The notes below the pieces were generated by a model, which was given only the letters and a program-made list of their open reading frames with translations, had not been told where the DNA came from and did no database searches. Position numbers and translations under genes: made by a program. Shown piece by piece: positions 27,842 through 44,844 of a DNA stretch of 64,000 nucleotides; within the stretch, counting starts at the first letter, position 1; each line of letters begins with the position of its first letter. The DNA is taken from contig OX030964.1 of assembly GCA_943735955.1 (NCBI GenBank), forward strand, positions 6,721,997 to 6,785,996, in the 5' to 3' direction. Source of the stretch: Piscicola geometra. Its lineage: Eukaryota > Annelida > Clitellata > Hirudinida > Piscicolidae.

Positions 27842-30077
27842 CTGAAGGATAACACACCATGTTTCATTTTGGAGTTGGATGGATGGATGATAAAAAACTG
27901 GATGATAAGAGAAAAGATTCTTGCAATGTTAAAAATACTTTCTTTCAGGATGTCAATACATGAATAATTTATAAAAAAACGGATTTATTTTTCGAAGAAT
28001 ACAATTTCCTTTCAAATCTGGCAGAAAACATATAATATAAGGAATGGATAAGCATAATGGTGGCTGGATCGTTCTTTTTAAGGGATGTGGCTGGAAAGTC
28101 GATGGATCGTTGTTGCCATGGTTGCTAATGCGTAAATAAAGCAATTATGAGTTGAAATAAGAGAAAACAGAAAAAGTGAGAAGAAGTGATTGTGGTAAAG
28201 CTTTTAGGTTTTTACAATGAACGATTGAAACTAAGAAAAATGGAGGGAAATTAGCAGTTGAATAAATGAATAAACGAGTAAATACATGAATAAACAAAAG
28301 AGTGAATGAGCCAATGAATAAATAAGTTAAGTAATTAACTAATGCATAGATGAATGCATTGACGAATGTGTTAATGGAATATGAATGAGTATCCAAGTTG
28401 CCTGGATAGATTGATGGAGAAGTTCTTCTAAAACATAAAAATATAAATTTAATATTTGTGTCAAGAAGGCAGGAATATAATCGGATCTTTTATCAAAGAA
28501 GTTCATTATGGAGATGTGACGTCATGAAAGTTTGATGAAGGCAGCGCGGAGGTACTTCGCATATTCTACACTAGCGTGGATCTATAGGGGGAAACATGCT
28601 CCCACCGCAAGCAAATGGGAAAAATGTAAAAAATTATTTTCCAGATTTTATGAAATTTATTGTTTCTAATAGAAGGATTACTTTCAAAAATATTTGTTTG
28701 ATATATTGACTTTTCTAAAATAAATTAAAGTTAAAAATTAGTTTAAAACCACGTAATAAGTCACTTTGTTTTCAACGATAGAGTGAGAGCTCAATCAGAG
28801 TTTTAATTCTATTTTAATTTTGTAAATACAAATTTAAATTGCGATTTTTCAGGTTTGTCTCTAAAGCATGACTGGAGAGACAGAAAGATCTAGCTGGGCG
28901 AGAAGAACTTCAAGGAAGTCGTTTGCTTTTTATATTTTTCCTTATTTTTACGCTTTTTTTTAACATCGCCTGCGTCTGTCAGGTCGTGAACAATAAAGAT
29001 CATTTAACAAAAGTATAACAAAGTGAGAGCAATAAAAGATGTCAATAGAAACGTTTTGACGAGTGAGAAGAGTTTTTAGAAAAGATGGAAAGAGTGTTTT
29101 AAGGAATTGATGAATGAGAAGAAGCTGAAAGTAACAAAGAAGAAGTAAATGCGCTGAGTTTTTCTCCTCCCATATCCTTACTTTAAAAAATTTAGGTTTT
29201 CCATTTTTTCACCTCAAAAAAATTGGTGCATCTACCCCCTGGACCATCCCTGGGTCCACTCTTGCTGCAATTTCAACGAACACGTCATCTCAAAAGGTCG
29301 TTACTACAGAAAAATAATTTTTCGCATGAATATATTTTAAAGAAGACATCGGTCTACATGATGGAGTGAGATAGTGATGGTCGAAGAGAGGGTGGAGAAT
29401 TGGTGGAAGAGAAAAAATGAAAGTGGAGAGAGAGAATGAGGAATGAGGGAGGGTTTGTAGATAAAAGGGTGGGGATGGCCACAAATGTCATTGGAGTTTC
29501 GGTGGTAGAACTTTACGATTGCAGTTCCGTGATAGTTGCTGTACAGAGCTGCAGGTTGGTGGTGTTAGTTGTGCTTGGAAAGTCACGCCTGACGTTTATT
29601 TTACGCTAACTTGTTAGAATAATCGGGTCTTATTAAATAATATAAGACCACCCACAAATGGGTGGAGTTACGTAGTTGAGGGGTGAAGCTTTAGGGTTAG
29701 GGTTATTACGAAAATTACTTTTAGTGGTTAAAAAATCTTGAAACTTCGTTCCTTAACTACGTTACTTGGTGGTGTTAGATTATTAATGAGATCCCGATAA
29801 TCAATCCATTTATTTGAGATATATTTCTTTGGGGTATTGCCAACTTATAACTATCGCATTAATCTTCTCGATCAAAACGGATGCAATAAGAATAAATAGA
29901 TTTTTCAAACTATGTTTTTATTGATTATTATTTTTATATAAGAAAAATAAATCAAAGCAGAAAAAGATGAAGATGAGAATTGCAGTATGGCTGTCTGTCT
30001 TGTTGTATCTCTTTCTTCCTCTAAACACCTCTCTGCCATACGTAAAATAGTAAGTTAAATGTTTAAAATGTAAAAAT
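27842..30077. other. Intergenic or TRPM 5' region
   Basis: About 2.2 kb with no convincing exon. It contains degenerate AATGAATA-type repeats at 28240-28390. At 29640-29770 sequences around GTTACGTAGTTGAGG and CCTTAACTACGTTAC form an imperfect inverted repeat enclosing TTAGGGTTAGGG. The first exon and promoter of the TRPM gene may be here. Confidence 0.4.
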
Positions 30078-30149
30078 TGACCCCGACGTGATTCGAACAC
30101 GCAACCTTCTGATCTGGAGTCAGACGCGCTACCGTTGCGCCACGGAGTC
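30078..30149 (-). tRNA. tRNA-Trp (anticodon CCA)
   Basis: The 72-nt minus-strand sequence folds as a standard cloverleaf. The acceptor stem GACTCCG pairs with CGGGGTC (one G-T pair), followed by discriminator A. The D arm is TGGCGCAACGGTAGCGCG, the anticodon loop CTCCAGA gives CCA, and the T arm is GTGTTCGAATCAC. It closely resembles animal nuclear tRNA-Trp. No intron. The canonical A box (TGGCGCAACGG) and B box (GTTCGAATC) are internal. Downstream on the minus strand there is no obvious T-run terminator within a few bases. Confidence 0.95.
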
Positions 30150-30179
30150 GTGTAGAAAGTATTCTTTACAACCACCTAA

Positions 30180-31481
30180 AATCAGGATTACATAGCTACA
30201 TAAAAGAATGTCTTATAACAAATAGATATATAAAATTTAACAACAATAAAAAATAACAATTATATCGACATCAGTGAGCAGTTTTATGGGAAAAGACCAT
30301 TACTGGAGCCAGTTGAGTCACCGATTGAGTGAGTAGAACATCGTTTTCATCCTAATGCTGTCCACCTTCACCTTACTATTCTTTTTGCCAAATTATATAT
30401 CTTAAACAAGAAAATCATTCATTACCACATCAACCCCACCTACTTTAAAATCAAAAACGATGTCAAGCCCATTTACCACTACATCAGCAACAAGAACCTC
30501 ACAAAAAACCCTGTCCTTTAAAATTCAACTAACACCACAACCACGACCCATATCACACCTGCACACAAACATAACTACTATCACATCCCCACCATACACA
30601 CCACAAAACTAAGTCACACCCCACCACAACTATCACCACAGCAAGCGCACTTTTGGATATGACAAGTATAAGATAGCAGGAGCCATTGTCGACCAAGCCA
30701 ACGGTCTAAAATTCTTGCTGTTTCTATTGTTAAATTGTTTTAATTATTTTTTAATTTAGTATTGAATTTTTACTTTATATTTTACTTTTATCTTGACGCC
30801 ATTGTTCAAATCGTTTCCCAACTCAGCACAGAGATTGGCGTCTGACATGGCAGGACCGGGAAAAAGAAGGTTTAACTATGGACCAGATACCTATTAATTG
30901 TGGCTGTCATTAATAAAAACATTTGTTTGTTTTAAATTTTCTAAACTTTTTTTATGAATCATGATTTAAAAGTAAATTTTAAACATTGGAGACTGTGAAA
31001 TGACTTAGGAATAAATATGGCTCTGAATGGTTTTTTAAAAGATTACTGAGAAGATATGATGAATAAAATACCGCATAAATAAAACTAGCGACTATATGGT
31101 GCTCAAAAATCCGTCTAAATATCTTTTTATCCATCAAACACTTTTTCACAGAGAATCGACTGATTCTAAATCTTTTTTAAAGATTTTATGAACATTTTCA
31201 ATCTTTCAAAGCATTTTTCTTTTTCTGTTTTTTTTTTCAAAATACTTAGTCTTTATCAAAATCTTTATTTTGCCAATGCCTAAAAATTGGCTGGGAAAGA
31301 ATTATGCAATGAAAGTGTGTCTAATACAAAATAAATTACAAATACGCTCCTTATTCTAAAACCTCTAGAAACTAGAAGCTCAAAATAAATTCTCCAACTT
31401 GACCCACTGCCACCATCCGTGAAAAACAAATCCCACAAGTGCTTTCTTCCCACAATGAAGCCCAGACGCCTGACGCAAGCA
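30180..31481. other. Intergenic, mostly featureless
   Basis: AT-rich and CA-rich low-complexity sequence between the tRNA and the proline-rich gene. A short plus-strand frame near 30655-30720 (FGYDKYKIAGAIVDQANG) and another ending near 30900 (MAGPGKRRFNYGPDTY) look protein-like but lack context. Confidence 0.4.
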
Positions 31482-33817
31482 TCACATAAACCTGGGTCGT
31501 TTCATGGACGGATCGAATGGGTGGGGAATCAATGGTGGTCTGTGTCGGAAGGGTCGACCATAGGGCATGGGAGGGGGGTAAGGCAGCATGTAGCGGGAAT
31601 GGGGGTGAAAAGGTAGGCGGGGTCTGAGTGCTCGTAGGTGGGGCATGTGGAGGTGGGGAGGGTTTAATGGCCGAGTGATCCGGTTGGTAGAAGGGAGAAG
31701 AGGCGGACGACGAAAGGAATGGTGGGTGGATGTAAAAGATGGGCGGTGATGACGGATGGGAGGGAGAGGTTTGGACAGGTTAGATTGAGGAAGGGGAGGG
31801 AGTGGTTTAGAGAGTTTAGAGTGGGGGAGAGGAGGAAGTGGTCTGGAGATTTTTGAAGATTTTGGAAGGTTAGAGAGCGGTTTAGGTAGGTTGGGTTTTT
31901 GTTTTGAAAGGTTGGGTGTGGGTTTAGATAGACTGGGTGGTAGATTAGAGATGTTGGGTGGTGGTATGGATAGATTGATAGAAGGATTCAACGCGGTTTT
32001 ACTCGGAGGAGGAGGAGTGATGATGGTGTTGATGGGGAATGATTTTATAGATGAATCGATTGATGGGTGAGGCGGTAGATTCGTTAATAGACTCGCAGAA
32101 GTTTCAAGTAGTGATGGTGGCTTGGGAGGTGTGTCGTAAATCGAAGGCGGTGGTGGTGGTGGTGGGGGTTCTCGGGGTGTATCAAGCAAAAAAGGCGGTG
32201 GGGGTGGTGGCGGGGGAGCTTTAGGAGGGGTGTTGAGAGGAAGAGGTGGTGGAGGTGGTTTGGGAGATGGAACCAAAGGAGGGTCAGTGGGTGGTCTGGG
32301 AGGAGATTCCGAGGGTAACAAAGCTTGAGAAGATATATTTTCAACGAGAGAGACGCCTTGAAGAACGGTCGAAAGCTTGAGGTTGAGCATCTCGAGAAGG
32401 GAGTGGAACACTGGCACCATTGAAACGTCACCGTCAGCTAGGCGGGTGACGAGTCGGCGCGACTCGTTCAGTACTGAATCCATGCGCGTCTTTGCCAGTG
32501 CAGTGTCACATGCTATGCAGCTGTTCTCTTCTCTGAGGTCTGCAAAGCGTTCTCTTATGGAAGCGTCTGTGCTGTTCTGTGTGTGTGTTTGTGTGTGTGT
32601 TGGTTAGTGTGCTATTACTCTATAAACTATAATTATTTGTAAAACCTTATTATGAATAATAAATACAATTAACATTATTAAATTTCAAATTTCTACGAAA
32701 AATACCTTGAATGAGTTGGCTAGGCGGTAGTCGAGTAGGGCTTGTGTGAGGGTGTTGGAGAGATGAAGAACCACACCAATCTCCTCTTCTGTCAACAGTC
32801 TGTTGCCTTCCTGGTGATGGGTGGTTTTATGGTAAGGTACAGTGGTGGTATGGCATAGTATTAATTAGAAAAAGTCATACCAAAGAGATTAAATGCCAAA
32901 AGCAGTGGTAACTAACAAGAAAAGCTTCAATTGGCTGCACATTTACTGAAGAGAAGTTGTTGCTGTTGTTATCATTAATGATAACGTTGTTGTTGTTGTT
33001 GGATTCTTCCTTATTGTAATCTTTATCAAAGTTATCAGCATCTTCGTAGTTGTCATTATAGTAATCGTTGTTGTCATCAGTGTACTCATCATATTCTTCT
33101 CTATTACCATCACCATCATAGTTGATATTATAGTTGAAGTTGTTTCTGTCATTGTAGTCTTCATTGACGTTGTATGCTAATTTATTATTTTTGTTGTAGG
33201 AGTAGTCAACACTATAGTCATAGTTGTTTTCCCCATGATAATTGTAGTTTGTGGAGCTGTAGTCTTCATAGTTTTCACTTTCGTTGCACTCCCCCTCCTC
33301 ATTCTCATAGTCTTCCTCATCGTTTTCGTTGTTGGTGTAGTCTTCGTCATTGTTGTTGTAATTATTGTTGCTGTTTTCAAAGTCAGTGTAGCCCACCATA
33401 CCATCGACATCACCACCACCACCATAATCTCCATAACTGTCTTCATAATTACCTTCATCATTATATGTATCTTTATCTGGGTTGATTAGTGGAGGTAGGA
33501 ATGAATGGATATTATGAGAGAAAGGGGAAGGTAAAATATATATTTTTACAATTTTTGTACAAAGAAATAAGATGTTTGATAAAAAGTTAAAATTATAGTT
33601 ATAGAGCAGGATGTAAGAGACACTTACCAATCGTGGACTGAGCAATTTTCCTAAGTTCACTTTCGACACTCGAAGACACTTGCGTTCCGACCGGAGTAGA
33701 AAACTGGCTGCCCGATACTTTGAAGCCTGGATCATCAGCATTTTTTATATTTTTATTAATTGCAATTTTATTATTTATGTATTCCTGATGCTTTGCATGT
33801 TCAGCCGACATTTTCAC
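31482..33817 (-). CDS. Unrecognised acidic/Asn-rich and proline-rich protein
   Basis: Four exons join in phase: about 33633-33817 (start MKMSAEHAKHQEY), 32917-33476, 32706-32810 and 31482-32576. The product, about 640 residues, has distinct parts. The N-terminus includes FSTPVGTQVSSSVESELRKI. A roughly 180-residue run is dominated by Asp, Glu, Asn and Tyr. A predicted helical region (EGNRLLTEEEIGVVLHLSNT, then RERFADLREENSCIACDTAL and VTRLADGDVSMVPVFHSLLE) follows, then a 240-residue Pro-rich tail with PPPPPP blocks and basic patches. I do not recognise the family. The helical middle looks like a folded interaction domain; the tail could bind SH3, WW or EVH1 domains. Smooth phase across three introns argues for a real gene. 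Confidence 0.7.
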
Positions 33818-33820
33818 AGA

Positions 33821-34111
33821 GGCATAGAAAGATAAGTTATATTTAGGAATTTACAAAAATTACAAAGTCTTTTTCTTTAATATTTTTTATTATACATTTG
33901 TGTTTCTATTATTAATATTTTCAATATTAATAAATTTCACTATTTTCATCTCAGATGTAAAGGTGTTTTCATTGGAGAATTGTTTCGTAGAAAAAATATT
34001 TTTTGAACCAAATTTTGTCAGTTATCTTTATAAAGAATACATTCATATCATAAATATCTAAATATTTAATTTCCAAAAATATTTTAAATACATTTATTAA
34101 ACTTTCAGTCG
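33821..34111. other. Divergent spacer between two genes
   Basis: About 290 bp between the minus-strand proline-rich gene and the plus-strand YPQQ gene. Probably a shared promoter/5' UTR region; an acceptor (ACTTTCAG) just before 34109 implies that the YPQQ gene has an upstream non-coding exon. Confidence 0.45.
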
Positions 34112-34804
34112 ATGTATAACCCAAAGAAAGACAAGAAACAAAAGAAGAACAAGTATAAAGACCCTTACAAACAACGAAACAGAAGTAGCAGTAGCAGTAG
34201 CAGCAGTAGTAGTAGTAGTGATGATGGCCATGAGAAGAAACATAGGAGTAAGCATGAGAAGAAGGAAATGAAGAGGGTAAGTGTTTAAAATTCTAAATAA
34301 TGATGAGTTAATTCAATAAAAAACGCTATATACATTTATTTTATTGATTACTAGTTATTATTAATCACATAAATTCTTAATCAGAGAATGAAGCAGGGGC
34401 ACATGCACCCAGGCCAATACCCTTCTCATCCACATCAACACCCTCAACAAGCATATCCTCAACAACCCTACCCTCAACAACTCTACCCCCAACAGCCGTA
34501 CCCCCAACAACCGTACCCCCAACAACCCCCACAATACCCTCAGCAGCCATACCCACCCCAATATCCCCAACAATCTTACCCACAACAACCACCACAATAC
34601 CCACCACAATACCCACCACAACAATACCCATCACAACAATATCCCCAACAAGCCCCCATTGGTGTACCCACACCATTTGCTTTACCAGGTAGACTTAATT
34701 CAAGAAATGTTGAATTATTCAAGTTTTCAGATTGTTTTTTCTTCTACCATTTAACTCCACCCACACACCCAGGCCAGCCACCAAACAGATATCCAATGCC
34801 TTAG
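34112..34804 (+). CDS. Lys/Ser-rich protein with Tyr-Pro-Gln-Gln repeats
   Basis: Three exons in phase: 34112-34276, 34385-34688 and 34773-34804, giving 166 residues. The N-terminus is lysine-rich (MYNPKKDKKQKKNKYKDPYK), followed by a run of about 12 serines, DDGHEKKHRSKHEKK, and then about 80 residues of YPQQ/PPQYPQQ repeats ending PPNRYPMP. No signal peptide. The repeat resembles self-associating or prion-like Pro/Gln/Tyr tracts found in many unrelated proteins, so no function is assigned. Candidate AATAAA signals lie at about 34814 and 34846. Its N-terminal half matches the plan of the gene at 37786-38265, suggesting tandem duplication. Confidence 0.75.
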
Positions 34805-35329
34805 AAGGAATCAATAAAGAAGCAATTCTTAGAAGCATTATACAATAAATATGCTTGTTTTTTCAAATACTAATTGCTTTTTGCGAATATATTAAATAGT
34901 TTTTTTAAACATTTCATTGTAACATTTTGTGATAAATTTTTTAGTGATATTTGTGTTTTGAAATTATGGTTTCCACCATTCCATTTATGCTGAGATCTGA
35001 TTAGTGCCTGCTTCTTTTTTGCATTTAATACACTGCTTAAATTAATACATTTTTGGGTTCACTTGAACATTTGATTAAGTGTTCGTTCTTAGACACTTGT
35101 AGATGAAAATCAGTGAAATTCTTGCTTATAGCTTTATGTTTTTCAAAAGAATATTATTCGTTAAAAATGAATAAATGATCTTCTATTTAATAAAGGGTAA
35201 TGGAAATTAATTCTTTAGTTGCGTATCAATTTGGCTCAAAAGATTTCAAGCTCCTTGAGTGAATATTCTTCATGAACTACTGACTGATTTTTTTCTAATC
35301 ATAGTGTTTTACGTTCTTTTCCTTCATAG

Positions 35330-36064
35330 CAACACACCAGTGTTATTTTCGTAACGAAAACGACAATTCTGAATAATCGTTCCACGAAAACGAAAATAAA
35401 AACTAAATTTATTTTCAAAACGAAAATAAAAACTATAATTATTTCCAAAATGAAACTGAAATAAAAACTATAACTATTTTCAAAACGAAAATTAAATAAA
35501 TTTCAAAGTATGCCGTAATATGTAAATGTATAATTTATATGAAAATATATGTCTATGTTAAAAACAATGTCTTTGGGCTTTATGAAAATAGCGCCATTTA
35601 TAAAACGTTATTTTATTACCGCTTCGCTTTGTCAATTAAATTATCACTTATTTTAATCGTAAATTTGTTATTATATTTTAAATTTGTTATTACTCAATGG
35701 TTTACGTACTCAATTTTTATAATATTTCAATTGACTGTTAATTTTTAAAACTCATTTGTTGTTAATATACAGTTCTATTTTACTGTTTCATTTTATGATC
35801 AATTAATTTTTTTAGATATAAAAAAATAGTGTTCAAAGTTGTAAATTAATATATTTTCTAAACTAAAATGAAAATAAAAACTTTAATGACTTTCAAAACT
35901 GAAACGAAAATAAAAACTTCAATTATTTGTAAAACGAAAACGAAAATAAAAACTTTAATTATTTTCAAAACGAAAACGAAAATAAAAACTATAATTAATT
36001 CCAAAACGAAACTGAAATAAAAACGATAATTATTTTATGAAACGAAAATAACACTGCAACACAC
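35330..36064. mobile_element. hAT-like non-autonomous element (MITE) with 8-bp target duplication
   Basis: Ends are inverted: CAGTGTTATTTTCGT at 35338 and ACGAAAATAACACTG at 36056. They are flanked on both sides by the same 8 bp, CAACACAC (35330-35337 and 36057-36064). An 8-bp duplication with CAGTG-type ends is typical of hAT transposons. The 719-bp interior has no transposase. It holds two arrays of about 30-bp units built on AACGAAAATAAAAACTTTAA (about 35375-35500 and 35868-36040) around an AT-rich centre. Confidence 0.85.
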
Positions 36065-36185
36065 CCAAGTAATTATATTTACAAAACGTATTCAAAATGC
36101 ATTAAATACTGATGAAATGCTTTGCATAGCTTAGCCTAAACAAGAGTTTTGCATGAGTAATGGAGATAAGCTGTTAGAAATATTG

Positions 36186-36310
36186 ATTAAGTAGATTGGT
36201 TGAACGTTGTAGTTAAAGACTCGCGACTTGTAACCATGGGTCGTGGGTTCAGTTGCCAGATGCCCTTGAAGCTGAACATTTTTGGAAAATAGATGGGCGC
36301 CACCAAAATC
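36186..36310 (+). mobile_element. tRNA-derived SINE fragment
   Basis: TTGGTTGAACGTTGTAGTTA is A-box-like and GGGTCGTGGGTTCAGTTGCC is B-box-like. A tail follows with GCTGAACATT and GGGCGCCAC. The tail matches that of the SINE at 53455 (GATGAACATT ... AGGCGCCAC), so both probably belong to one family. Confidence 0.5.
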
Positions 36311-37785
36311 AAGTTAGACCACGTGAACAAAAGCTATGAAATCAGAACATTAATTTCTCCCCTACAATAGGAAACTATAGAATTTTTTTTACTGTGTGGT
36401 GGAGGGGATATAATTTTTACTATAAATAGCATAAAAAAGAGAATCAATACAAATGATGCATTTATGAAGATGATTGTTTATATTATCATTTTTATTATTT
36501 ATACCCTGGTCTTTTGCTGTTTCATAGCTTATCGATTGGCAAAAACAATAACACAAAATGTTTCTATAATGCCTCACCTGAGTTTTTCTTAACGTTAATT
36601 TGATTGATACTTGCTTAATACTTGACAATGAATGGTAGCTACTATAGATACAGTTGATTCTAACCAATAATGAGACATAAAAAATGGAATTTAAAATTAA
36701 ATGATACTTTGAAGCAGTCAACCTAAGCTTCTATTCATTGAGAAATAGGTCAGACAGATCACAAGGTGTTTTGTGAGTCAAAAAGGTTTTGAAAAACTGA
36801 CTGCGAAACAGTGTGTATAATACCCGCCCGTGTTTTAACTTTTGTTTCGGATATGAAAATCGATGCAACGTGGGCAACAAATAGTACCATTCCCTATTAA
36901 TCTACAAATCTATTCCATTACTCATCAAAAATTCCTTCTTGTTGATAAGCTTTTGCTTTTAATGAAAATAATAAACTGATATTGAACTAAATAGTAAATA
37001 TATTGTTGTAATAGTAAACAATTCCCCAATAAATACATTAATTTCAGTCTAATTTAGCCGATTCCTGAACTTAAAAAATTAGTTAATGGATTTTCACAAA
37101 ACAAGGTGCAACCCAAATGGCACCTGAAATGTTATTGAATGCTTGGTTGCCTTACAAAGCAGTGTTAGAAGCTCTTAAGAGACCTAGGATAGCAGGGTGA
37201 CGTATTCTTATAGCATTATTAATACTTTGACATAACAGTTTGTGAGAGCCTGTTCAATTCGACACTTGTAAAAGGTTAGTAATTGTCTATATTTTAATTT
37301 ATTTATTAATATAATCTTATTATAAAACAATTAATAATGCTGGCTTATTGCCATTGATTTTTTTCTTTTCAAAATGTTGATTTATATATCTTTTTTAGGG
37401 GATAATTAATTATTCATTGAATTAACAGTCACCATGATTACCACATTAAATAAAGGCAAATATGTCATTAGAATTAGCCTTAACTGATAATGAACTAAAT
37501 AGTAAATGATGGAAATGACAATTAAGAAGAATATAATGACGATGATAATGAAACCGCTAAATGTTTTATTAAGTTATAATTGTATTCGATGCTTGCCTGA
37601 TTATATTCAATATATAATATATTGTCTTGTAACTAGTGGCCATTGATTGAAAGTTTTTTTTTACAGCCTTGCTTTCGTTCACTACAGAGACACACAGCAC
37701 AACGTATTTAAATGCAAAAACGCCCCATACCTACAGGTTTTCAGCTGAACGATTTTTTGAAAGAATTTCTACTCAATCTGTAACG
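36311..37785. other. Intergenic and 5' region of the KDK-repeat gene
   Basis: AT-rich DNA with no clear coding region. An acceptor at about 37666 (TTTTTTTTACAG) starts the exon that holds the 5' UTR and start codon of the gene at 37786. Confidence 0.5.
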
Positions 37786-38265
37786 ATGGATCACGATAAA
37801 AAAGACAAGAAAGATAAAGACAAGAAAGACAAGAAGGAAAAGAAGAGGCATGGAAGTGGTAGTAGCAGCAGCAGCAGCAGTTCCGATGGTTCAAAAAAGG
37901 TCAGAAAAGAAGAGGGTTTAAATCCAAATGTCTTAATAGGTCTTGTGTAGTACATTAAAAAGTATAATTACTTTAATTAGTCTTCTACACATACGTCGTA
38001 CATCGCTTCGATCACACACGATTATTTTGCGACGGGCGATTATCCTGCCAAGGGTTTTAGAAACAATTTTATTCGTATTTGAAATTGCCATTTACGTTAA
38101 AAAGTTTCAAACATATTTTTCAACATTTAAATTAAAAATAGATTACTCTACCGAACACAGAAGGACCACAAGGACAAGAAAGATCACAAAGACAAGAAAG
38201 ACCACAAAGATAAAGACAAGAAAGATCACAAAGACAAGGACAAGAAGGATAAAGACAAGAAGTAG
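37786..38265 (+). CDS. Small Lys/Asp/His-rich repeat protein
   Basis: Two exons in phase 0: 37786-37899 and 38161-38265, giving 72 residues. It starts MDHDKKDKKDKDKK, has a run of 8-9 serines encoded by AGC/AGT, then DGSKK, and finishes with repeated KDHKDKK units and a TAG. Extremely charged and probably disordered; no signal peptide. The exon junction falls after the Ser/Lys block as in the YPQQ gene at 34112, so the two look like paralogues whose second exons diverged. Function unknown. Confidence 0.7.
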
Positions 38266-38630
38266 AATGTCTTCAGAAGGATCAATGAAGACTCTTGAAG
38301 CTCTAAATGAAGCTTAAACAATGCTTATTACGGTCCATAAATTATAAAACTTATTTGAAAACTATTGCTAACAGAATCTGTCTTTTGATATTGTCTGAAG
38401 TTTGTAGATATTTCAAAGATACAGTTTTTTAAAGTATAAATTAAACTAATAAACATCTTTTGCAGACTTTTTGTCAAATAAAAATAAAAATTAAAAAATA
38501 ACTTATTTTTATTTTGAAAAAAAAATTAATTGCAATTTCTACGAAATTGAATGGAAAAAAGATTTATTCTAAAGGACAGCACATTACCACACGTCTAATA
38601 GTAAAAAGTGCATTCCCCGAATCCAGAAGA

Positions 38631-44423
<5,793 letters not shown>

Positions 44424-44844
44424 ATCGTTTATTGATTTTTCTAACAAGATGACGAAGGCAAGGATGATGGTGATAATGATGCGGATAATGATGACGATGC
44501 TGATAATGATGATCTTTTATTTGTATTTGTTCTACATAACAACAATCTACCTGTTCGAGCTACTTTTTAAAACGCTACATTCTCTAATTTCTATATTGTT
44601 TCATATATATTTAAATAAATTGAATAAATTATTAAATAAAATGAAATGGAATTAAAAATGAAAATGAGCGATGTTGAACAACAAGTTTTCCAGACGTTAA
44701 ACAACAAGTTTTCAAGATGAAAAAGTAACCAATAAATAATTTACAGTTGTTTGTGTTTCAAGCCAGTAATCTTTGATATTAAAATATATTATTATTATAT
44801 CTATTATTTATTAACTTATTAGTATTTCATTGTAATTATTCATG
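44424..44844. other. Convergent 3' spacer between TYW1 and SHANK-like
   Basis: 421 bp with no gene; AT-rich, with AATAAA-like words near 44614 and 44634 on the plus strand that could serve TYW1. The two opposing transcripts probably end or overlap here. Confidence 0.6.
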
